Of a stretch of 64,000 nucleotides of DNA, positions 1 to 8,157 are shown piece after piece (the first letter of the stretch is position 1; each line of letters opens with the position of its first letter). The notes under the pieces are model-generated. The model searched no databases. It saw only the letters and a program-made list of their open reading frames with translations, and was not told the DNA's origin. The position numbers and the translations under genes are program-made. Source of the DNA: an uncultured Oligoflexia bacterium (GTDB lineage: Bacteria; Bdellovibrionota; Bacteriovoracia; Bacteriovoracales; Bacteriovoracaceae); NCBI GenBank assembly GCA_913058265.1, contig CAJXPQ010000003.1:186001-250000 (forward strand), in the 5' to 3' direction.

Positions 1-535
1 TTTGGTTGCTTAGACTGCCGTATTTCATATCATTAAGCTGGATTGCACCGAAGGGTGAAAACAAGTTCTCATCAATACCTGGCCCAAATAATATTTCCTT
101 TCCCATAAGAGCAAAGTCAGAGCCCCAGAAAGGAGTTGATGCTGATACATAAGAATTCAAGCGTTCAAGGTCAGTTTTCTCAAAACCATTTCTATTATCA
201 TATGAATTCATAATATAGGTTAATCCAACGATTCCACCTTGTGAGTGCATGATGAGATTAATTTCTTTTTGTTTTTGCTTTGGAATTTTCGCAATAAAAG
301 CTTTGAGACTTTTGGCAAAATCGAGAGTGCTCAAATTGCTATTAGCTGTATCATAACTAAATTCATAAACCCTGGCACAAGGAAGTTGTCTTTCAATAGC
401 TGTACCCATATGGCCAAAATCTTTTGGTGTTCCACCAATTCCATGAATTAAAATGTAATTATTGGGAAGGCACTCATTAGCAAAGCTAAACTGAGCCGCG
501 CCAAGGGTAATCATAATGATTAAGAGATATTTCAT
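1..535 (-). CDS. Exported alpha/beta hydrolase (lipase-like), 3' end outside window
   Basis: About 178 residues are visible; the gene runs off the left edge, so the C-terminus is missing. It begins with a short basic and hydrophobic signal peptide ending near AQFSFA, so the enzyme should be exported. After it comes the oxyanion-hole type motif HGIGG and, about 60 residues later, MHSQGG, the nucleophile elbow of alpha/beta hydrolases, with the serine as nucleophile. This HG...HSQGG arrangement is typical of triacylglycerol lipases and PGAP1-like esterases. The acid and the histidine of the triad lie beyond the edge. A purine-rich AAGGA directly abuts the ATG, which is unusually close for a ribosome binding site. 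The class is well supported; the substrate is unknown. Confidence 0.75.
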   Translation of the reverse strand, partial: MKYLLIIMITLGAAQFSFANECLPNNYILIHGIGGTPKDFGHMGTAIERQLPCARVYEFSYDTANSNLSTLDFAKSLKAFIAKIPKQKQKEINLIMHSQGGIVGLTYIMNSYDNRNGFEKTDLERLNSYVSASTPFWGSDFALMGKEILFGPGIDENLFSPFGAIQLNDMKYGSLSNQ

Positions 536-624
536 TCCTTGATGATATAGGAGAGTAGGAAAAACATCCTTCAATTTGAATTATTTATAGCGAGTGTTAA
601 AAAAGTATACGGCCTAGGTGGTTG

Positions 625-1020
625 TTATACTATAGGAGGAGCTTTACTCTCATCTTTAAAGAATTTCCCACGGTATTGCTTTTCATTATCATTCTCAAAG
701 ATAAATCCTTGTGAATCATTTTCAATATCCTGAACAAAGTCCACAACACCTTTTTTACTATAGAAGGCAGTAAAGGGGTCTATATAATAACTAAGCTTAT
801 CGTCGGTGTTAGGAATAATAACATTGATATCACCGTCAAACTTTTCAGTAAATCCAAGGGCATAGTCAAAACCGTTACATCCTTTACCATCAATCTTTAA
901 TCTGAAGATCATATTCTCAAATGTGTAGTCATTTTCTATGATGATACCTAATTGATCAATTGCATCTTGAGTAAACTTAATATCTATATCTGCTGGGTCT
1001 GTTGGACTTACTTTTTCCAT
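625..1020 (-). CDS. A-type Fe-S carrier (IscA/HesB) homologue lacking C-terminal cysteines
   Basis: A 131-residue protein of the HesB/IscA/ErpA fold. The conserved GCNGFDY matches the first cysteine region of A-type carriers. The C-terminus is odd: where the family has Cys-Gly-Cys after the GF-F-N segment, this protein has QYRGKF, so two of the three cluster-binding cysteines are missing. It therefore probably cannot carry a cluster alone; it may be a scaffold or partner protein, like the degenerate A-type domain of NfuA. The ATG at 1020 was chosen because AAGG lies at good spacing before it; a longer reading from TTG at 1053 is less likely. It is divergent from the M61 peptidase gene. Confidence 0.75.
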   Translation of the reverse strand: MEKVSPTDPADIDIKFTQDAIDQLGIIIENDYTFENMIFRLKIDGKGCNGFDYALGFTEKFDGDINVIIPNTDDKLSYYIDPFTAFYSKKGVVDFVQDIENDSQGFIFENDNEKQYRGKFFKDESKAPPIV

Positions 1021-1110
1021 AATTATCGCCTTAGTATTAGTCAAAATCTTCAAAGTTAGATAGCTTTATAGCGCGTATATATCGAATTTTAAATAGAAAT
1101 GGAGAATTTA

Positions 1111-2829
1111 ATGCAATGTAAGTATCTTGTAGAAGTCATGGAGCCTCAGACGCATATCGTTAAGGTGAAGATTGAGGCCAGTAGAGCGGATAATGACTCT
1201 TTAGTATTCTTCTTACCAAGTTGGTCTCCAGGATCATATTTAATGCGAGAGTATTCACGCAATATCAGAACCTTAAAGGCACTTAGCGCAAATGGTGAGT
1301 ATTTAAATTATGAGCAAACTTCGAAAAATGAGTGGCTAATTGATTTTAAAAACTCAGATCTCAAGTCGGATTGCACTAATTTCTCAGTAGAATATGAAGT
1401 TTTCTGCCATGAACTCACTGTTAGGACAAGTCATGTGGATGAGTCGCACGCATTTTTACACGGCCCAAGTTATTTAATGGGGGTTAAAGATAAAGATATA
1501 GCACCAGTAATTGAATTTAAGTTTTCTGGCCTATGGTCAAAGCTTCACACAGGCCTTACTGATATCTCTACCAAGCGTGAACAGTTTATTTATAGTGCTG
1601 AGAACTATGATGTTCTTATAGACGCCCCCGTAGAAATAGGTTGTCATGATTCTGATGGTTTTATGGTTGCAGGTAAAGAGCACCACCTTATTTGGTATGG
1701 CGAAGAGTATCCTCATAATAATAATTTAAAAGCAGATATAAAGAAAATTGTTGAGACAGTATCTGAACATTTCTCATCCATTCCCTATGAGCAATATACA
1801 TTCATGACTCATCTGAAAAAAGACTTGTATGGAGGATTAGAGCATTTAAATTCTACTGCACTACAGTTTGATGGCAGAAAATTTGCTGTTCGTGCTGACT
1901 ATGTCAATTGGCTTGCACTTGTGGCCCATGAGTATTTTCATACATGGAATGTTAAGCGCATAAGACCAATTGAATTGGGACCATTTGATTATCTAAGTGA
2001 AAATTACACTAAGATGCATTGGTTAACCGAGGGACTTACAAGTTTTATGGATGAACTATTTGTCGTGCGCTCGGGACTTTGTTCTATAGAAGAATATCTT
2101 GGAATGCAAGCTAAGAACCTTGCAGCTTATTTTAGTATTCCAGGAAAAAAGTTTCATTCCTTAGAAGCTTCATCATTCAATGCATGGATAAAGTTATATA
2201 GACCTGATGAGAACTCTAAGAACTCTTCTATCAGTTATTATCTTAAAGGAGGTCTGGTTTTCAGTACACTCCACTTTGAGTTTAAAAAAGTCGGTAAGAA
2301 CATAAACGACTTATTAACTGCTCTTTGGGATAGGTACCTCCTAAATCCATCAGTTGGAGTTACAACTAATGAGGTACTGGCCATGATTGAAACTATTGGA
2401 AGCAAGGGTATAAGGGATCAATTTGAGCTTCGTATTAATACGACAGAAGATATCGACTTTGAGTCCTATTATAAAGAAAATGGGATGGAGTTGGAGTGGT
2501 CAGATGAATCAACTCAAATTGATCTCGGTTGTGAGTTCTCTTATGAGGGAGACAGAGCAATAATAAGTAAAGTTACTCTCGATGGAAGCGCATACACCAG
2601 CGGCTTAAATGCTGGAGATGAAATTATTGCAATAAATAATGTAAGAGTCCTAAAAGTTGATATTGAGCAGTTACCTAATTTTTTACTTCCAGATAAAAAT
2701 TATAACCTTACAATTTCACGGCTAGGAAAACTTATTCGTTTTGAAATGATTTTTTCTCGGGGCAGTCGTAAGCTCAAAGGAATCAAAGTGATTGATTCAG
2801 CGAAAGTTAAAGAAACATTTTTAAGTTAA
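1111..2829 (+). CDS. M61 family glycyl aminopeptidase with PDZ domain
   Basis: About 572 residues. The N-terminal half is the beta-rich domain typical of peptidase family M61. The metallopeptidase core carries HEYFH (about residues 273-277), with a downstream glutamate in LTEGLT as third zinc ligand, and GGLEH just before it. A PDZ domain (about 480-560) closes the protein, as in many bacterial M61 enzymes. No signal peptide is evident, so it probably acts in the cytoplasm, trimming peptides with N-terminal glycine or alanine. The ATG at 1111 follows GGAG with six-base spacing and is preferred to the ATG at 1099. Its stop codon shares the four bases TTAA with the convergent gene. Confidence 0.9.
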   Translation: MQCKYLVEVMEPQTHIVKVKIEASRADNDSLVFFLPSWSPGSYLMREYSRNIRTLKALSANGEYLNYEQTSKNEWLIDFKNSDLKSDCTNFSVEYEVFCHELTVRTSHVDESHAFLHGPSYLMGVKDKDIAPVIEFKFSGLWSKLHTGLTDISTKREQFIYSAENYDVLIDAPVEIGCHDSDGFMVAGKEHHLIWYGEEYPHNNNLKADIKKIVETVSEHFSSIPYEQYTFMTHLKKDLYGGLEHLNSTALQFDGRKFAVRADYVNWLALVAHEYFHTWNVKRIRPIELGPFDYLSENYTKMHWLTEGLTSFMDELFVVRSGLCSIEEYLGMQAKNLAAYFSIPGKKFHSLEASSFNAWIKLYRPDENSKNSSISYYLKGGLVFSTLHFEFKKVGKNINDLLTALWDRYLLNPSVGVTTNEVLAMIETIGSKGIRDQFELRINTTEDIDFESYYKENGMELEWSDESTQIDLGCEFSYEGDRAIISKVTLDGSAYTSGLNAGDEIIAINNVRVLKVDIEQLPNFLLPDKNYNLTISRLGKLIRFEMIFSRGSRKLKGIKVIDSAKVKETFLS

Positions 2830-4265
2830 AACCTTAGTGTCTTCAGACTTTCGTCCTTTTTTGCGAGCTCATCACGAATTCCTTTGAGAAGGTAGAGTAA
2901 TTGCGCCTTAATTAAAATCCAATCTTCTTCGGTGACGGTATCGTTATTTTTTATCGCCGAGAATTGAGGGGTTAGTCGCTCTCTAATGATCTTTTGATCA
3001 CCTAAGAAGTCTACTTCATTGCCCTTTAGGTAATGGTTCAGAAGATAGTATTTATACATGAGGTTTAGGGATTTAATAAATTTTGACCCAATAAGGTCTG
3101 ATTTTTGTTCCAGAGACCTAAAGCGCATAAACTGAGTCACTAAGAAGTGAATTGAAGAATGATATATAGCTTCTCTTGATACAATAATCTCTTCATTTTT
3201 TCCAATAACACTAAACGCTTTCCTATTTCGGTATAATGTCTCTAAGGGAAAATAGAATAAAGCTTGAGCATTTTGTAAGAGGTGCAGTTGGGTTGAGGTG
3301 TAGCGAACACGATTTTTTAATCTTGTACTTGAGAGCTTGTAAAGATCATTGCGAATTTTTTTAAGCTTTTTATGCTTCTTCTGAGCCTTCTCATTGAGAA
3401 CAATATCAAAGTAGAGCTTTCCTTTAAGATCCTTTCTTTTGTTTTGAATCATTGATGGAATGATGACGATATTATCAATGAACGGCAGTGTATAGATACT
3501 CTTTAAATAGGAGGTTACTTCTTCAGGGATAGATAGATCACTATTGAATAGGCCTTGTTTTTTTTTATCACTAGTTGTTAGAAATTTCCAAGTATCATAA
3601 TAGAGCTTTCCTTCTAGTACATTTAGCAGAAATGGAAAACGATGGAGCTTAATATAGCGCATAGACCATTTTCTATTCGTTTTAAAATGTTTTTTATGTA
3701 ATCTTTCAATACCCTTTAAAGCTTTATAGATATTTTTAAATTGAATCCTTTTATTTTTCTTGTGACCTGATCTTAAAAGGTAATGATCCAGTGTTTGCAC
3801 ACAACTATAGGAAATAGCAAAGTAGTCTTGCTCAGTTAATTTAAAAAGGTAGGCTTTTGTTGTGAAAATCGACTTCCATTCAATCATATCCCCAGCGCTA
3901 TTACGAATGAGATAACTCTTGATGACATCTGTTTTAATTTCATCTTCTGTAAGAATAGGTAGATACTTATCATGGACAATAATTTTTAATAATAAATGCT
4001 GACTAATAAAGTCTCTAAATTCAGTAAGAACTTTTTTTGGATGGAATTCATTTTCAACAATGATGAGAAAATTTAAATCACTAAGCCCATAGATGAAGTC
4101 TGGAGAAGTGGTGTCTGATGTGAGAATGATGTCTTTAACTTCTTCATGCCCAGAGAACTCGTCTCTTAATTTATTGAGAACAAGACCATAAAAGATTTTA
4201 AATATAAACTGTGTAAATGGCAGATAAGATAAAATTCTTATAAATATATATAAATACTTATTCAT
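2826..4265 (-). CDS. Unknown protein with a nucleotidyltransferase-like motif
   Basis: A 479-residue protein that I do not recognise as a whole. Near residue 60 is YGLSDLNFLI, which resembles the G-S-D-x-D catalytic loop of DNA polymerase beta-type nucleotidyltransferases, but the second aspartate is Asn, so activity is uncertain. The N-terminal 30 residues are hydrophobic and the rest is rich in Lys, Leu and Tyr. It overlaps the upstream phosphopantetheinyl transferase gene by 8 bp and is almost certainly cotranslated with it, which suggests a link to a carrier-protein pathway, but this is inference. It is convergent with the M61 gene, with stop codons overlapping by four bases. Confidence 0.6.
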   Translation of the reverse strand: MNKYLYIFIRILSYLPFTQFIFKIFYGLVLNKLRDEFSGHEEVKDIILTSDTTSPDFIYGLSDLNFLIIVENEFHPKKVLTEFRDFISQHLLLKIIVHDKYLPILTEDEIKTDVIKSYLIRNSAGDMIEWKSIFTTKAYLFKLTEQDYFAISYSCVQTLDHYLLRSGHKKNKRIQFKNIYKALKGIERLHKKHFKTNRKWSMRYIKLHRFPFLLNVLEGKLYYDTWKFLTTSDKKKQGLFNSDLSIPEEVTSYLKSIYTLPFIDNIVIIPSMIQNKRKDLKGKLYFDIVLNEKAQKKHKKLKKIRNDLYKLSSTRLKNRVRYTSTQLHLLQNAQALFYFPLETLYRNRKAFSVIGKNEEIIVSREAIYHSSIHFLVTQFMRFRSLEQKSDLIGSKFIKSLNLMYKYYLLNHYLKGNEVDFLGDQKIIRERLTPQFSAIKNNDTVTEEDWILIKAQLLYLLKGIRDELAKKDESLKTLRF

Positions 4266-4845
4266 TTAATACTTCACTCATTTCAAATTTTTCATTTGTA
4301 CAAATAGCAATTGCTATAATCAAACCATTTTTTTTAAGTATTGAGTAGGGAAAGGTCTGTCCTTTTTCTTTTTCAAAATAAAAGGTTGAGTCACTTAAGA
4401 CAACTTCTTTCAAAAGTGTAATGGGAAATCCATAGTTTGATAGTGCTTTAAAGCAAGCTTCTTTAGCACACCATGTATCAAGCTGAGAATGACTTAGCTT
4501 ATCCTGATCATTTATAAAAAAGCGATCCGAGCCTTGTTTCATTGCTCTGCTCTCGAACTCTATATCAATTCCTAGAGCGCTTACTTCACTTTTCAATCCA
4601 AGAATGGCAACAGCAATATCTTTAGTGTGGGCGACGGATGCTGTGAACTGCGGCCGTTGTCTAATTTTTGAATAATCATGAAGCTCAAAGTTTGCTAGCT
4701 CAAAATTTATATCAAACTTCTTCTTTAATATATGCATCAAAGAGTACCTTGCTAGGAAGTAGGTTTTGTTCCTATTTTCATTCTCAAATTTAGTTGGGAA
4801 AATCTGATCGTTTTGTTTTGAAATACTGTAAAATATCTTATGCAT
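4258..4845 (-). CDS. 4'-phosphopantetheinyl transferase (Sfp/AcpT-like)
   Basis: 195 residues. The two signatures of the superfamily are present: LGIDIE with the magnesium-binding acidic residues, and WCAKEACFKA, the W-x-x-KEA-x-x-K motif. The enzyme moves the phosphopantetheine arm of CoA onto a serine of an acyl, peptidyl or aryl carrier protein in the cytoplasm. The length is between AcpS (about 125) and Sfp (about 225), closer to the Sfp/AcpT branch. There is no convincing Shine-Dalgarno sequence before the ATG. It heads a two-gene operon with the unknown gene that follows. Its carrier protein is not in this window. Confidence 0.85.
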   Translation of the reverse strand: MHKIFYSISKQNDQIFPTKFENENRNKTYFLARYSLMHILKKKFDINFELANFELHDYSKIRQRPQFTASVAHTKDIAVAILGLKSEVSALGIDIEFESRAMKQGSDRFFINDQDKLSHSQLDTWCAKEACFKALSNYGFPITLLKEVVLSDSTFYFEKEKGQTFPYSILKKNGLIIAIAICTNEKFEMSEVLNE

Positions 4846-4891
4846 TTTATAATAATGGCATGAATAAAAAATCTCTTCAAGTAATGCTTTG

Positions 4892-4957
4892 ATGCGTTTA
4901 TTGTTTAGCGTTGTGATTGTTGTCTATATAATATATGCATTTATTTTTAGTGAATAG
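4892..4957 (+). CDS. Possible 21-residue hydrophobic peptide upstream of topA
   Basis: A short reading frame encodes 21 residues, nearly all hydrophobic, enough for one membrane span, ending at TAG just before the topA promoter region. There is no good ribosome binding site. If one A were added to the A6 run at 4865-4870, the frame would join an ATG at 4860 and give a 32-residue protein with a polar, basic N-terminus (MNKKISSSN) followed by the span. It may therefore be a frameshifted small membrane protein, a slippage site or chance. Low confidence. Confidence 0.2.
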   Translation: MRLLFSVVIVVYIIYAFIFSE

Positions 4958-4986
4958 TTGACGAATATTGAAAATAGCTTTAATTC
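4958..4986 (+). promoter_or_regulatory. Candidate topA promoter
   Basis: TTGACG, a 17-base spacer and TAATTC resemble a housekeeping promoter and would start transcription about 25 bases before topA. A second AT-rich TATAAT lies at 4927-4932 without a good -35 box. Judged by eye only. Confidence 0.35.
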
Positions 4987-5016
4987 TTAATAAACCTCAT
5001 AAAATGGAATTTTATA

Positions 5017-7554
5017 ATGGATAAGTATTTAGTAATCGTCGAGTCTCCGACAAAAGCCAAAACAATCAGAAAATTTTTACCAAAAAACTATATTGTTGAA
5101 GCAAGTATGGGCCATGTAAGAGATTTACCCCAATCTGCTACGGATATTCCTGCAAAGCTTAAAAAAGAAGAATGGGCCAAGCTTGGTGTAAATGTAAAAA
5201 AAGGCTTCGAGCCGCTATATGTTATTCCTAAAGGAAAATCAAAAATAGTAACTGCTCTTAGAAAACATATGAAAACTTGCCAGGGCATCTATCTCGCAAC
5301 CGATGAGGATCGTGAGGGTGAGAGTATTTCATGGCATTTAATTCAATTATTAAAACCAAAAATTCCAGTTAAGCGAATGGTTTTTCATGAGATTACAAAA
5401 GTTGCAATCTTAAAAGCACTAGATGAAACTCGTGAGCTCGATGAAAAACTTGTTCGTGCCCAAGAGGCGAGAAGAGTTCTAGATAGACTTTATGGATATA
5501 CACTTTCACCACTTATTTGGAAAAAAATTGCTTATGGTCTGAGTGCTGGCCGTGTTCAATCTATCGGTCTGCGTATTATTGTTGAAAAAGAGCGTGAGAG
5601 AAGAAAGTTTGTTAAGTCTGAGTATTGGGATTTAAAAGCAAATCTTGCGACTGGCGGAAAAGATTTCGAAGCTAAGCTTACTTATGTCGCAGGTAAGAGA
5701 GTGGCTTCTGGTAAAGATTTTGACCCTGATACAGGAAAGTTAACTAAGAAAGACCTTGCACATCTTGATAGTAAGATGGCGACAACACTTAAGAAGAAAA
5801 TTCAAGAAGGTGACTGGAAAGTAACTTCAGTTGAAGAAAAAGAAAGTAAAACGAATCCGACTAAGCCATTTATTACATCATCTCTTCAAATGGAAGGTGT
5901 AAGAAAACTTGGGATGAGTGCTAAGCAGACAATGCGTACGGCGCAGAAACTCTACGAAGAAGGCTTAATTACTTATATGAGAACAGATTCTCCCAATCTA
6001 TCAAAAGAAGCGATTGCTGGGGCAAGAAGTTCTGTTGAAGAATTATATGGAAAAGAGTATCTCTCTGAGAAGCCGAGACAATATGCAGGAAAAGTAAAAG
6101 GTGCCCAAGAGGCCCATGAAGCAATTCGTCCCGCCGGGGCAAGTTTTGTTCACCCTGATAAAACAGGTCTAACAGGTAAAGAAAAACAATTATACGAACT
6201 GATTTGGAAAAGAACTCTGGCAAGCCAGATGCAAGAGGCCAGAAAATTAAATATGGCGATTAAGTTAGAGGTTGATGGTAATCAATTTAATGCCAACGGC
6301 TCCAGAATAGTCTTCCCAGGATTTTTGAGAGTTTATGTTGAGGGAAGTGATGATCCTGATAAGGCGCTTGATGATAAGGAAGTTATACTTCCTACTATGA
6401 AACTTGGTCAGAGTGTTGACTGTAAAGTTGTTGATGCCCTTCCTCATGAAACTAAGCCACCTGCAAGGTTTACAGAGGCAAGCTTAGTCCAAAGACTTGA
6501 AAAAGAAGGTGTAGGTCGTCCATCTACATACGCCACAATTATTGGAACAATTCAAGATCGTGGATACGTGAGAAAAGAGGGCGCAGCATTGATTCCTTCT
6601 TTTACAGGAATGGCGGTGATTCAATTACTTGAAAAGTACTTCATCCAATTTGTAGATTATGCTTTTACTTCTGGAATGGAAGAAAAACTGGATTTAATCG
6701 CTGAAGGTGAAGTTGATTATATAAAATACTTAAAGTCTTTTTATAGCGGTAAGAATGGTCTTAAAGAAGTCGTTGATGGTAAAGAAAAAGATATTAAGCC
6801 TGATGAATCGAGAACAATAAACCTTGAAGGTATGAATGGTGTTGTCGAGGTCAAAGTTGGTCGTTATGGCGCCTATATAATTTCTCATGATGAAGAAAAT
6901 GGAGAAGTACACGCTTCAATCCCAGAAGATATTGCTCCCGCCGATCTTAAAGCAGAAGATATTGCAGAATTGATCGAGATGAGTATAAAAGGACCCGAGC
7001 CCATTGGATCGGACCCAAAAACGGGTGAGCCAATTTTCTGCTTAGTCGGTAGGTATGGGCCATATGTCCAATTAGGTGAGGCCACTGAAGAGAATCCAAA
7101 GCCTCGTAGGGCTTCGCTTACTCCTGGAATAACTCCCAAGACTCTAGATATGGAGACAGCTTTAAAGCTGCTCTCACTTCCTAGAGACTTAGGTCTTCAC
7201 CCAGAAACTGGTAAAGTGGTACAGTCAAATAATGGAAAATTTGGTCCATATGTTATGCATGATGGTGAATTTAGATCATTAAAGAAAGAAGACGATGTCT
7301 ATACTGTCTCTTTAGAAAGAGGTCTGGAAATACTTGCTATGCCTAAATTTGGCCGTGGTGGTACTGTGCTCAAGGACTTTGGAAGAATTGAGAGTCTAAA
7401 GAAGTCGATAAAAGTACTAGATGGAAAGTACGGAATGTATATTAAGGCCGGGACAAAGAATCTCTCTCTACCAGATGATCTAAAAGACTTGGAAAAGATA
7501 AAGAAGCTAACTGAGGCTCAAGTTGTCAAAATTGTTAAGGAAGCTCTGAAGTAA
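5017..7554 (+). CDS. topA: DNA topoisomerase I
   Basis: 845 residues, close to the 865 of E. coli. It relaxes negative supercoils by transient single-strand breakage. The Toprim domain starts at residue 1 with VESPTKAKT (catalytic Glu9) and holds DEDREGE at 96-102. The active-site tyrosine is Tyr320 in GLITYMRTDS. The C-terminal part has no zinc-finger cysteines. Instead it carries four copies of the topoisomerase C-terminal repeat, recognisable as GRYGAYI, GRYGPYV, GKFGPYV and GKYGMYI, as in zinc-free topoisomerases of several phyla. GGA lies eight bases before the ATG. The L31 gene follows after 100 bp with its own candidate promoter. Confidence 0.98.
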   Translation: MDKYLVIVESPTKAKTIRKFLPKNYIVEASMGHVRDLPQSATDIPAKLKKEEWAKLGVNVKKGFEPLYVIPKGKSKIVTALRKHMKTCQGIYLATDEDREGESISWHLIQLLKPKIPVKRMVFHEITKVAILKALDETRELDEKLVRAQEARRVLDRLYGYTLSPLIWKKIAYGLSAGRVQSIGLRIIVEKERERRKFVKSEYWDLKANLATGGKDFEAKLTYVAGKRVASGKDFDPDTGKLTKKDLAHLDSKMATTLKKKIQEGDWKVTSVEEKESKTNPTKPFITSSLQMEGVRKLGMSAKQTMRTAQKLYEEGLITYMRTDSPNLSKEAIAGARSSVEELYGKEYLSEKPRQYAGKVKGAQEAHEAIRPAGASFVHPDKTGLTGKEKQLYELIWKRTLASQMQEARKLNMAIKLEVDGNQFNANGSRIVFPGFLRVYVEGSDDPDKALDDKEVILPTMKLGQSVDCKVVDALPHETKPPARFTEASLVQRLEKEGVGRPSTYATIIGTIQDRGYVRKEGAALIPSFTGMAVIQLLEKYFIQFVDYAFTSGMEEKLDLIAEGEVDYIKYLKSFYSGKNGLKEVVDGKEKDIKPDESRTINLEGMNGVVEVKVGRYGAYIISHDEENGEVHASIPEDIAPADLKAEDIAELIEMSIKGPEPIGSDPKTGEPIFCLVGRYGPYVQLGEATEENPKPRRASLTPGITPKTLDMETALKLLSLPRDLGLHPETGKVVQSNNGKFGPYVMHDGEFRSLKKEDDVYTVSLERGLEILAMPKFGRGGTVLKDFGRIESLKKSIKVLDGKYGMYIKAGTKNLSLPDDLKDLEKIKKLTEAQVVKIVKEALK

Positions 7555-7579
7555 GACTTCATGCTTTTTAAATAAAGCA

Positions 7580-7607
7580 TTGACTTCTGTCATCAATAAT
7601 ATTAGAT
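7580..7607 (+). promoter_or_regulatory. Candidate rpmE promoter next to a small hairpin
   Basis: TTGACT and TTAGAT are separated by 16 bases in the 100-bp gap between topA and the L31 gene. Just upstream, 7561-7580 forms a seven-base-pair stem (ATGCTTT and AAAGCAT) without a U-tract, so it is not a convincing terminator. Confidence 0.35.
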
Positions 7608-7654
7608 TTCTTCCTACTTTTATTATTAGTTAATTTTTAAACAGGACATAAATT

Positions 7655-7915
7655 ATGAAAAAAGACATTCACCCAGAATATAGAGCCGTTTTATTCCACG
7701 ACATTTCTGTGGACAAGAAGATTTTAACTAAATCTACGATTAAAACAAAAGATACAATTGAGCACGAAGGTGAAACTTACCCATATATTAAAGTTGATAT
7801 CTCAGCTGCATCTCATCCATTCTACACAGGAACTCAGAAGATTCTTGATACAGAAGGTAGAGTTGATAAATTCAAGAAAAAGTATGCGCGTAGAAGTACT
7901 ACGAAAGCAGAATAA
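7655..7915 (+). CDS. rpmE2: 50S ribosomal protein L31, type B (zinc-free)
   Basis: 86 residues beginning [16 protein letters not shown], the signature of type B L31. It has no cysteines, so it is the C-minus form that does not bind zinc. In many bacteria this form replaces the zinc-binding L31 when zinc is scarce; here it may be the only L31, which cannot be judged from the window. It sits at the subunit interface of the ribosome. AGGA precedes the ATG and a strong intrinsic terminator follows about 20 bases after the stop, so it is a single-gene unit or the end of a topA-L31 unit. Confidence 0.97.
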   Translation: MKKDIHPEYRAVLFHDISVDKKILTKSTIKTKDTIEHEGETYPYIKVDISAASHPFYTGTQKILDTEGRVDKFKKKYARRSTTKAE

Positions 7916-7935
7916 ACATTTTTACATAAAAAGCT

Positions 7936-7964
7936 TTAACCCCTCGATTGAGGGGTTTTTTTTT
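7936..7964 (+). terminator. Intrinsic terminator after L31
   Basis: CCCCTC and GAGGGG form a six-pair GC-rich stem with a GATT loop, followed by nine T residues. A textbook rho-independent terminator. Confidence 0.95.
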
Positions 7965-8059
7965 GCCTAAAATCTATACACCACAGTAATAGCTACAGAA
8001 CAGATTGATTCAACTCATTAAGTACCTCTAAGATGATAGTAATAAAAATAGGAGAACTA

Positions 8060-8128
8060 ATGAAGAAATACTACTTGCAGTAATCTGTACTTGTATATCT
8101 ATGAGTATATTCTCGGCGACAGAGATAG
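8060..8128 (+). pseudogene. 5' remnant of a small exported protein gene, cut by the insertion sequence
   Basis: GGAG at 8051 leads to an ATG and a signal-peptide-like start (MKKYYLQ) that hits a stop after seven codons. Reading one base on restores ...SIFSATEI, which matches LVFGATEY at the signal-peptide end of the intact gene at 9871. The left inverted repeat of the insertion sequence begins at 8129. This is therefore the first 70 bases of a frameshifted tandem paralogue of the 9871 gene. Its 3' flank survives on the other side of the element, and the middle has been lost. Confidence 0.6.
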
Positions 8129-8149
8129 GATATTGTCCCAAAACTGTAG
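8129..8149. repeat. Left terminal inverted repeat of the insertion sequence
   Basis: It begins GATATTGTCCCAAAACTG and is matched without mismatch by the reverse complement of 9755-9775. Confidence 0.9.
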
Positions 8150-8157
8150 TGCGCTTT

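Noticed and set aside
7561-7580. Intrinsic terminator of topA
   Set aside because: The stem is only seven AT-rich pairs with no following T run.
8130-8133. ATAT as a 4-bp target duplication of the insertion sequence
   Set aside because: The same bases are part of the perfect 21-bp inverted repeat (GATAT...), so they are more simply part of the element ends.
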